NCBI GenBank assembly: GCA_964423865.1
Contig: CAYRGN010000003.1
Coordinates: forward strand, 1 to 64,000
Direction: 5' to 3'
DNA: 64,000 nucleotides
DNA from: Leadbetterella sp964423865
GTDB lineage: Bacteria > Bacteroidota > Bacteroidia > Cytophagales > Spirosomataceae
The position numbers and the translations under genes were made by a program. Every line of letters begins with the position of its first letter. Positions within the stretch are counted from its first letter, which is position 1. Under the pieces are notes generated by a model. The model was not told where the DNA came from and did no database searches. It saw only the letters and a list, made by a program, of their open reading frames with translations. Below, piece by piece: positions 33,900 to 39,917 of this stretch.

Positions 33900-33941
33900 A
33901 GCCACCCCATTTCGCATATTCATCGCCAATTGCAGTGCCTA

Positions 33942-34181
33942 ACATCTAATAGCTGTCGGCTATCAGCTTTCAGCAGTCAGCTATACCACGAACCGTAAAT
34001 TATTTATTTCAACATCCACGCACATCTAATAGTTGTCAGCTATCAGCTTTCAGCAGTCAGCTATGCCACGAACAGTGATTTATTTATTTCAACATCCACG
34101 CACATCTAATAGTTGTCAGCTATCAGCTTTCAGCAGTCAGCTATGCCACGAACCGTAAATTATTTATTTCAACATCCACGC
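33942..34181. repeat. 80-bp tandem repeat, three copies, between trpE and trpG
   Basis: Three head-to-tail copies at 33942-34021, 34022-34101 and 34102-34181, with a partial fourth beginning at 34182 (ACATCTAAT). Each copy contains heptanucleotide-repeat sequence (TGTCAGC, TATCAGC, TTTCAGC, AGTCAGC), a central CCACGAAC and an AT-rich TTATTTATTTCAACATCCACGC tail split below 20 bases here. Copies differ at only a few positions. The array is in the trpE-trpG gap, on the transcript. From 34211 to 34259 another seven heptanucleotide units run up to and over the trpE stop codon. Confidence 0.92.
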
Positions 34182-34249
34182 ACATCTAATATCTAATATC
34201 TAACATCTAATAGCTGATTGCTGACAGCTGACAGCTATTAGCTCACATC

Positions 34250-35671
34250 TCACAGCTCTTCCGCCATTTCAATAGCTTTCCTCAAAGCGCCCAGTTTCAG
34301 GTGTATTTCGTTCATTTCACTTTCTATATCCGACTTGGCCACCACCCCCATGCCCGCCTGGTAAAACAGGGTGTTGTTTTTACTTAAAAACGTACGGATG
34401 GCGATGGCGTGGTTAAAGTTACCGTTAAAATCCATAAAACCTATGGCTCCCCCGTAAATACCGCGGTGATTCGGTTCCATACGGTTGATGAGGGTCATGG
34501 CATTGTGTTTCGGAGAACCCGATAAGGTACCGGCAGGGAAGGTGTCGGCCACCAGCTGGAGGGGGTTCACCCCGGGGTTCATCCGGGCTGTTACTTTCGA
34601 TACCAGGTGGATCACGTGGCTGTAGAACTGCACTTCTTTGAATACCTCCACTTCTACTTGTTCGGCATTTCGGGAGAGGTCGTTCCGGGCCAGGTCTACC
34701 AGCATCACGTGTTCAGCCGACTCCTTGGGGTCGGCGTGGAGGTCCAGGGCCAGCTGCCTGTCGTGCTGGTCGTCTCCCGTTCTGCGGAAGGTGCCCGCTA
34801 TGGGGTGGATCTCGGCGGTACCGTCTTTGATATAGATTTGTTTTTCAGGACTGGATCCGAAGATCCGGTAATCTCCCCCGTCGAAATAGAACAGGTAGGG
34901 CGAGGGGTTGATGCTTCTCAGGGCCCGGTACACGTTGAAGTCGTCGCCGCTGAAAGTACGGCTGTATCGTCTTGAAGGTACAATCTGGAACACGTCGCCC
35001 CGGAGGCAATGCCGGATGCATTGTTGGATAATCTCCCGCATGCGGTCGTCTTCGATATTGGTTTCTTCCCCGCCGGTAGCCCGGAATACGGAGGTGGTGC
35101 GCTTGGGGTTGCGGACAAAGAACTCCAGGGTTTCCAGGCCATCCTGTACGGGCGCCGGTTCTTTTCCTTCGGACGTATAGGTATGTTCAAAGAGGTGAAG
35201 CTCGTTCTTGAAATGGTTCACCGCAATCACGTAACGGTACACCCGGTATTGAATATCGGGGATGTTATTTTCCGAAGCTTTTTCCTGGAGGGTAATGTCT
35301 TCAAAATATTGAACGGCATCGTAGGTGATATGGCCGAAGAGTCCGTTCGAAATAAAGCCCCGGTTCTGCTCCTGGTGTTCAAAGCGGCTGGAGAATGCCT
35401 GTAAGACCTTTACCGCATCTTTTTTGTCAGACAGCGTGTAGGAGGTACGGGAGCCGTCGGGGTAGGTTTCGGTCACTTCTCCCCGGTCAATGGTGATGGC
35501 CGCCACGGGGTCACAGGCAATGTAGCTGAAGCTGTTATGCATGGCGTGGTAATCGGCGCTTTCCAGTATCACCGAGAGCGGGTATTGTTCCCGGATACGC
35601 AGGAAGATACTCACCGGCGTGAGGGTGTCGGCCAGCAGGCGCTTGGTTCGGCTTGTAATATTAAATTTCAT
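34250..35671 (-). CDS. trpE: Anthranilate synthase component I
   Basis: A 473-aa enzyme that converts chorismate to anthranilate. The N-terminal domain has the tryptophan feedback-binding signature LES (36-38) followed ten residues later by Ser49, so the enzyme should be inhibited by tryptophan. The catalytic domain has IHPIAGTFRRTG, LDLHADPKESAEHVMLVDLARND, FPAGTLSGSPK and GIYGGAIGF. The leader upstream carries a Trp-codon attenuator, confirming this is TrpE rather than PabB. Only trpE and trpG are here; the rest of the pathway must lie elsewhere. Confidence 0.95.
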   Translation of the reverse strand: MKFNITSRTKRLLADTLTPVSIFLRIREQYPLSVILESADYHAMHNSFSYIACDPVAAITIDRGEVTETYPDGSRTSYTLSDKKDAVKVLQAFSSRFEHQEQNRGFISNGLFGHITYDAVQYFEDITLQEKASENNIPDIQYRVYRYVIAVNHFKNELHLFEHTYTSEGKEPAPVQDGLETLEFFVRNPKRTTSVFRATGGEETNIEDDRMREIIQQCIRHCLRGDVFQIVPSRRYSRTFSGDDFNVYRALRSINPSPYLFYFDGGDYRIFGSSPEKQIYIKDGTAEIHPIAGTFRRTGDDQHDRQLALDLHADPKESAEHVMLVDLARNDLSRNAEQVEVEVFKEVQFYSHVIHLVSKVTARMNPGVNPLQLVADTFPAGTLSGSPKHNAMTLINRMEPNHRGIYGGAIGFMDFNGNFNHAIAIRTFLSKNNTLFYQAGMGVVAKSDIESEMNEIHLKLGALRKAIEMAEEL

Positions 35672-35683
35672 ACGGTGTATATT

Positions 35684-35711
35684 TTAGCTATTAGCTGTGA
35701 GCTGTGAGCTG
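35684..35711. repeat. Heptanucleotide tandem repeat, four units
   Basis: TTAGCTA, TTAGCTG, TGAGCTG, TGAGCTG between the attenuator and the trpE start codon, hence in the trpE 5' untranslated region. Confidence 0.78.
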
Positions 35712-35760
35712 CACGGCTACCCGGCACTCTTTGTTGTTATTTAAGAACATTTTATATCTC

Positions 35761-35809
35761 CTCACTCGGCACTCGGCACATTCCACTCACCACTCACTAC
35801 TCACTACTC
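35761..35809. repeat. Heptanucleotide tandem repeat, seven units, beside the attenuator
   Basis: CTCACTC, GGCACTC, GGCACAT, TCCACTC, ACCACTC, ACTACTC, ACTACTC. It is immediately downstream of the attenuator's T-tract on the trpE transcript. Confidence 0.82.
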
Positions 35810-35810
35810 C

Positions 35811-35918
35811 AAAAAAAAAGCCTGCCGTAGTTGAACAGCAAGCTTTACAGTATTATACAATCCCATAGCGAATGTGTTCAACTCTCAGAGAGAAGAACGC
35901 CACCAGTTAGCCGCTATG
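35811..35918 (-). promoter_or_regulatory. Tryptophan-operon transcription attenuator (leader RNA)
   Basis: On the minus strand three segments compete. Segment 1 (35918-35905, CATAGCG then AACT) can pair with segment 2 (35883-35864, AGTT then CGCTATG). Segment 2 also contains AGTTGAAC (35883-35876), the exact complement of GTTCAACT in segment 3 (35836-35829). Segment 3 is part of the terminator hairpin AGCTTGC/GCAGGCT (35844-35819) followed by T9 (35819-35811). Segment 1 overlaps the two Trp codons of the leader peptide, so a ribosome stalled there would free segment 2 to form the antiterminator. This is the textbook attenuator logic, with no T-box sequence. Confidence 0.88.
35819..35844 (-). 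terminator. Attenuator terminator hairpin of trpE
   Basis: Seven-bp stem (one G-T wobble) with a 12-nt loop, then nine consecutive T on the minus strand. It lies about 148 nt before the trpE start codon. Confidence 0.85.
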
Positions 35919-35923
35919 TTCAT
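35885..35923 (-). CDS. trpL: trp leader peptide MNIAANWWRSSL
   Basis: A 12-codon reading frame read from the minus strand: ATG at 35923, adjacent TGG TGG codons at 35905-35900, TGA stop at 35887-35885. It is the only short frame positioned inside the attenuator. Two consecutive tryptophan codons in 12 residues is far above chance. The stop codon lies between the two halves of the 1:2 pairing, as in the enterobacterial trp leader. It is 10 bp or so downstream of the predicted transcription start. Confidence 0.85.
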   Translation of the reverse strand: MNIAANWWRSSL

Positions 35924-35939
35924 GGTTAATTTCACGTTG

Positions 35940-35947
35940 CAAATGTA
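35940..35947 (-). promoter_or_regulatory. Candidate -7 element of the trp operon
   Basis: TACATTTG exactly matches TAnnTTTG and lies 17 bp before the leader-peptide ATG. A TTTT at the -33 position is one base from consensus. The stretch from 35948 to 36119 shows nothing else. Confidence 0.65.
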
Positions 35948-36119
35948 GAAATGTTTTTGAGAAATGAAAACTTTTCAACTAATTTTTAGGCGGAAATTAG
36001 TTGCGTGTGGTGTATATATCGGTGTACTAACCATACTTATATCATTTAATAAAATGAAATATCCACGAGCAGCCCGCTCCGCGTCGACCCGCCTTTAGCG
36101 TACCAGCCTCCCATAGTCC

Positions 36120-36161
36120 GGCTCAAAGCTCACAGCTCAAGGCTCATAGCTCCCAGCTACA
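36120..36161. repeat. Heptanucleotide tandem repeat, six units
   Basis: GGCTCAA, AGCTCAC, AGCTCAA, GGCTCAT, AGCTCCC, AGCTACA, immediately beyond the T-tract of the ferritin terminator. Confidence 0.78.
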
Positions 36162-36162
36162 C

Positions 36163-36187
36163 AAAAAAAAGGGGGAAAATCTCCCCC
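36163..36187 (-). terminator. Intrinsic terminator of the ferritin gene
   Basis: On the minus strand GGGGG and CCCCC flank a 7-nt loop and are followed by eight T. It lies 29 bp beyond the ferritin stop codon. Confidence 0.82.
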
Positions 36188-36215
36188 CTCGCTTTATAAA
36201 AACTGCCCAAAAAAC

Positions 36216-36743
36216 TTATTCGTGATCACCGATCTTCGCAATCTCCTTGTCGAGCAGGAAGCGGCCGGTGGCGCTGTCCATGTCGATCAGGTCGAAGAGT
36301 TCCAGCGCTCTTCTGGCATTTTTCTCTTCTTCACGCTGCTCTTTCACATACCACATCAGGAAGTCTTCGGTGGTGTAGTCGTGGCTGGCCCTGCATTGCC
36401 CTACAAGGCGATTGATGGAGTGGGTTACTGCGATTTCGCTGTGAAGCGCTTCTTCAAACACACTTTTGAGGTTGGGGTATTCCTGGGGTACCTCACCGGT
36501 GGTGGGGGTTACCGCATTTCCGCCTACTTCGTTGATGTAGCGGAAAATCTTCAGGAAGTGCTCCCTTTCTTCTTCGGCCTGGCGATAGAGGTATTCGGAA
36601 GAACGCTCAAATCCGTTTCTTTCCAGCCATGAAGCCATGGCCAGATACTTGCTTGATGCTTCCGCCTCCATTTTGGCCTGGGCGTTCAACGCTATTTCTA
36701 TATCTTCCTTTAATGAGGTCTTTTCTCTTAATAAATTCTTCAT
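36216..36743 (-). CDS. ftnA: Ferritin
   Basis: A 175-aa iron-storage ferritin. The four-helix bundle carries the di-iron ligands in EAEASSKYLAMASW, RQAEEEREHFLKIFRYINEVGG and the central EVPQEYPNL..FEEALHSEIAVTHSI, and the fourth helix DFLMWYVKEQREEEKNARRAL. The Glu-x-x-His motif in EEEREHF is intact. Non-heme bacterial ferritins oxidise Fe(II) and store it. Single gene with its own terminator; 197 bp of featureless upstream sequence presumably holds the promoter. Confidence 0.93.
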   Translation of the reverse strand: MKNLLREKTSLKEDIEIALNAQAKMEAEASSKYLAMASWLERNGFERSSEYLYRQAEEEREHFLKIFRYINEVGGNAVTPTTGEVPQEYPNLKSVFEEALHSEIAVTHSINRLVGQCRASHDYTTEDFLMWYVKEQREEEKNARRALELFDLIDMDSATGRFLLDKEIAKIGDHE

Positions 36744-36940
36744 AGATGTTATTTTTAGTTTTAAGCGAAACGTATTGAACTGTCCAAAGCGGTCAGGTGC
36801 TACTCATAGCCGTTTCATTTACAAAGTTAACGAAGGGTAAGGGTATAAAAATTCCCTTGTAAACTGATTTACAACTATTTGTACCCGGTCTAAATTTAAA
36901 ACAGGTAAAATTAGGAGAGAAGAAGCAGAGCAGCAGGGGG

Positions 36941-37279
36941 TTACACCACGCTGTAGTCGCCCAGCACCTCGTGAATGAGGGATACGAGCTCCAGAGAGAA
37001 GCGCGTGCCGTCTACCAGTTCCCTGAGCTGGATGAGGTCGCAGAGGGTAAGGGTAACCGCCGATGCCAGACGTGCATGGTGCAGGGAAACAAAATCGCAT
37101 TCGTCCGAGAGATTAAACAACAACTCCCGGAGATCTACGGCATGGATGTTCTTCCGGAAAATCAGGAAATCACTCAGGGTGAACCTCCATGTATATTCCT
37201 TAAAATGCATGACGATGCGGTTTGTGAGATCACATTGGAAGGCTTTGCCTTTGGAAGTACTGTAGAGCTCTGTTGTCAA
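36941..37279 (-). CDS. Uncharacterised 112-aa protein with TTG start
   Basis: A 112-aa protein read from a TTG codon at 37279; a later ATG at 37210 would give 89 residues. A TATATTTG -7 element (37302-37309) lies 23 bp upstream of the TTG, which supports the long form. The sequence alternates hydrophobic and charged segments (FTLSDFLIFRKNIHAVDLRELLFNL) like a small soluble alpha/beta protein. It has no recognised motif. Located between ferritin and nagB, on its own. Function unknown. Confidence 0.6.
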   Translation of the reverse strand: MTTELYSTSKGKAFQCDLTNRIVMHFKEYTWRFTLSDFLIFRKNIHAVDLRELLFNLSDECDFVSLHHARLASAVTLTLCDLIQLRELVDGTRFSLELVSLIHEVLGDYSVV

Positions 37280-37301
37280 GGCTGGAACGTTAAAAACCCT
37301 G

Positions 37302-37309
37302 CAAATATA
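37302..37309 (-). promoter_or_regulatory. Candidate -7 element of the 112-aa protein gene
   Basis: TATATTTG on the minus strand, an exact TAnnTTTG match. Confidence 0.55.
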
Positions 37310-37350
37310 CGATAAGTCGGTAATTATTTATAATTAATCCAAATATTTAT

Positions 37351-37462
37351 TAGCTGTCAGCTATGAGCTATGAGCTATGAGCAATGAGCTGTCAGCTATC
37401 AGCCATTAGCTATTAGACATTAGCTATTAGACATTAGACTTTAGATGTTAGCTGTGAGATGT
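37351..37462. repeat. Heptanucleotide tandem repeat, sixteen units
   Basis: The longest tract in the window: TAGCTGT, CAGCTAT, GAGCTAT, TAGACAT and related 7-bp units in one phase over 112 bp, in the 358-bp gap before nagB. It drifts from the AGCTATC-like form toward TAGACAT. Confidence 0.88.
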
Positions 37463-37476
37463 ATGGTGAGGTGGCA

Positions 37477-37523
37477 GGGGTTGGGGTAGGAGGGGCTGGG
37501 TGGGGAAAGTGGTAGGGGTGGGG
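37477..37523 (+). other. G-rich tract with quadruplex-forming pattern
   Basis: G-runs on the plus strand at 37477-37480, 37483-37486, 37492-37495, 37498-37500, 37502-37505, 37515-37518 and 37520-37523. At least four runs of three or more G with loops of 1-9 nt satisfy the standard G-quadruplex pattern several times over. It is 115-160 bp upstream of the nagB start on the coding strand, so it may be in the promoter or the 5' leader. Confidence 0.75.
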
Positions 37524-37637
37524 CAGGTGCAAACGCTTTGGTCGACACCATTTTATAAATAATAATTTTTTTTAATAAAAAAAGTCTCCTAATTTTAGCC
37601 GAGTAAACAATAAGAGGCTGTAACTTCAAATTTATTA

Positions 37638-39563
37638 ATGATCATGGGCGATTCAACCGTTAAAGAACCAATTGCATACGAGAAAATTCCGACCTGCATT
37701 TTTGCGGATCCGAAAGAGGCGTCCAGAGCTGTGGCGAAGGAAATCGCAGACCTGATTCTTCAGAAGCAGAAAGAAGGGAAAAACTGTATCCTGGGCCTGG
37801 CCACGGGGTCATCTCCCAAAACCGTGTACGCCGAGCTTATCCGTATGCACAAAGAGGAGGGCCTGAGCTTTAAGAACGTCATTAGTTTTAACCTGGACGA
37901 GTACTATCCTATGGAACCTGACGCCATTCAGAGCTACTGGCGTTTTATGCGGGAACAGTTGTTTGACCATGTAGACATTCCGAAAGAGAATTATTTCATT
38001 CCCCTGGGTACGCTTCCTCATCATGCCATCGGGGAGTTTTGCAGCAGCTACGAAGCCAAAATTGACGCTTTGGGCGGGCTTGACTTTCAATTGCTGGGCA
38101 TTGGGGGCAACGGACATATAGGTTTTAATGAACCCGGCTCGCTGATTACGTCCAAGACCCGGCTGATGATGCTGGATCATTCTACCCGCGCCGCTGCCAC
38201 CGGCGATTTCGGCGGTGATCTCACCAAGGTACCCAAGAAGGCCATTACCATGGGGGTTTCCAAAATCATGCAGGCCAAAAGGGTGGTATTGCTGGCCTGG
38301 GGCGAACGCAAAGCGGGCGTGATTGCCGAGGCGGTGGAAGGCATGGTGACCGAACTAAACCCGGCCTCCTATCTTCAGACACACCATAACGCCCTGTTCG
38401 TGGTAGACCCTGCCGCGGCTTCTGAACTGAAGCGGATTAAAACACCGTGGTTGGTGGAAGATGTGGTGTGGAACAATAATATGATCAAGAAAGCCGTATG
38501 CAGCCTGGCCCTGGAATTGCAGAAGCCTATTCTGAAACTGACCAATAAAGACTATAACGATAACGGACTTTCGGAACTGCTGGCAGGCTACGGACAGGCC
38601 TATGACATCAACATCGATGTGTTTAATAACCTTCAGCATTCCATTACCGGATGGCCCGGTGGGAAACCCCATGCCGACGATACCAACCGGCCGGAGAGAG
38701 CGCAACCCGAACAAAAAAGGGTTATTATTTTCAGCCCGCACCCCGATGACGACATCATTTCGATGGGGGGTACGTTCCAGCGCCTGGTAGACCAGGGCCA
38801 CGAAGTGCATGTAGCCTACCAAACCTCCGGAAACATCGCGGTTTCTGACGATGAGGCCCTGAGATTTATTGACTTCGTGGTAGATTATAACGAGAATTTT
38901 GGTATCAATAACGAGAAGGCGGAAAAGATTTTTGAAGATGCCAAGCTATCCATCAGGAACAAGAAAGGAAGTGAGGTAGACTCGGAAGCGGTAAGGCACG
39001 TGAAGGGCATTATCCGACGGGGAGAGGCCAAGGCTACCTGCCGCTTTGTAGGTATTCCGGTAGAAAACGCTCATTTCCTGAATATGCCGTTTTACGAAAC
39101 CGGGAAGGTGCAAAAAGCGCCTTTAGGTAAAGCCGACATTGATATGGTGAAAAACCTCATTGAAGAGGTGAAACCTCACCAGATTTACGCGGCGGGAGAC
39201 CTGGCTGATCCGCACGGAACGCACAAAGTTTGCCTGGATGCTATTTTTGAGGCGGTCCACCAGATCAAGCACAAGAACTTTATGAAAGACTGCTGGCTGT
39301 GGCTCTACCGTGGCGCCTGGGCAGAGTGGGAAATCCATGAGATTGAGATGGCGGTACCCATGAGTCCTGACCAGGTGATGCAGAAACGCCTCGGTATCTT
39401 CAAACACCAGTCTCAGAAAGACGGGGTGGTGTTCCAGGGTACTGACGCACGCGAATTCTGGCAGAGGGCCGAAGACCGGAACCGCGGAACGGCAGAATTG
39501 TACAACCAGCTCGGGCTGGCCGATTACGAAGCCATGGAGGCGTTTGTGCGCTGGAAGTTTTAA
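37638..39563 (+). CDS. nagB: Glucosamine-6-phosphate deaminase fused to a PIG-L/LmbE domain
   Basis: A 641-aa two-domain protein. Residues about 10-290 are NagB, which converts glucosamine-6-phosphate to fructose-6-phosphate and ammonia, with LATGSSPKTVY, FNLDEYYPM and GIGGNGHIGFNEPGS. Residues about 370-620 are a PIG-L/LmbE deacetylase-like domain with the metal motif SPHPDDD and GDLADPHGTHKVCLDA. The fusion is a known Bacteroidota arrangement; the second domain may deacetylate N-acetylglucosamine compounds, but this is inference. It may work with the GH20 hexosaminidase encoded near 46 kb to use chitin- or peptidoglycan-derived amino sugars. Confidence 0.9.
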   Translation: MIMGDSTVKEPIAYEKIPTCIFADPKEASRAVAKEIADLILQKQKEGKNCILGLATGSSPKTVYAELIRMHKEEGLSFKNVISFNLDEYYPMEPDAIQSYWRFMREQLFDHVDIPKENYFIPLGTLPHHAIGEFCSSYEAKIDALGGLDFQLLGIGGNGHIGFNEPGSLITSKTRLMMLDHSTRAAATGDFGGDLTKVPKKAITMGVSKIMQAKRVVLLAWGERKAGVIAEAVEGMVTELNPASYLQTHHNALFVVDPAAASELKRIKTPWLVEDVVWNNNMIKKAVCSLALELQKPILKLTNKDYNDNGLSELLAGYGQAYDINIDVFNNLQHSITGWPGGKPHADDTNRPERAQPEQKRVIIFSPHPDDDIISMGGTFQRLVDQGHEVHVAYQTSGNIAVSDDEALRFIDFVVDYNENFGINNEKAEKIFEDAKLSIRNKKGSEVDSEAVRHVKGIIRRGEAKATCRFVGIPVENAHFLNMPFYETGKVQKAPLGKADIDMVKNLIEEVKPHQIYAAGDLADPHGTHKVCLDAIFEAVHQIKHKNFMKDCWLWLYRGAWAEWEIHEIEMAVPMSPDQVMQKRLGIFKHQSQKDGVVFQGTDAREFWQRAEDRNRGTAELYNQLGLADYEAMEAFVRWKF

Positions 39564-39712
39564 CTTCGGCTGATCAGGGGAATAGTGGTATTATACAGAC
39601 AAAAAGTATAATAAAAATCAGGTGAAGTTTTGGAATTGTAAAAAATTCTCTTTAACTTCACTCGATTTTAGCCAGAAGGATTAAAATCTTTCAAAACCTA
39701 CCCTTACCCGAT

Positions 39713-39868
39713 ATGAAAAAAGTAAATTTGTTTATGACCTGCCAGTGGATACTCTTTGCGCCGATTATTATCCCTATCAGTATTGTTACAGGTGCGTATG
39801 AAGGTCTGAAAAAAGTGTTTCATCAGGCGGCGGTAGATATCTTCAAGGGAGAAGAGGTGATGTTGTAA
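39713..39868 (+). CDS. Small 51-aa membrane protein
   Basis: A 51-codon frame starting ATG at 39713 and ending TAA at 39866-39868, with the start MKKVNLFMTCQWILFAPII followed by a further hydrophobic stretch IIPISIVTGAY and an amphipathic tail ending FKGEEVML. One transmembrane segment is likely. An intrinsic terminator follows 25 bp downstream, and no larger gene overlaps it on either strand, which favours a real gene. Unknown function; too small for routine gene callers. Confidence 0.6.
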   Translation: MKKVNLFMTCQWILFAPIIIPISIVTGAYEGLKKVFHQAAVDIFKGEEVML

Positions 39869-39892
39869 TCGCGTTTGACATGAATTATAGAC

Positions 39893-39917
39893 AAACCGGG
39901 CTTGTCCCGGTTTTTTT
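39893..39917 (+). terminator. Intrinsic terminator between the small protein gene and the SNF2 gene
   Basis: AAACCGGG and CCCGGTTT form an 8-bp stem with a 4-nt loop, followed by seven T on the plus strand. The reverse strand also gives an A/T-rich tail, so it probably terminates both convergent genes. Confidence 0.83.

Noticed and set aside
33942..34259. CRISPR array
   Set aside because: The 80-bp units are contiguous, with no variable spacers and no cas genes.
35811..35950. T-box riboswitch for tryptophan
   Set aside because: No T-box consensus or specifier-loop structure; the tandem Trp codons in a translated leader and the three-way hairpins fit ribosome-coupled attenuation.
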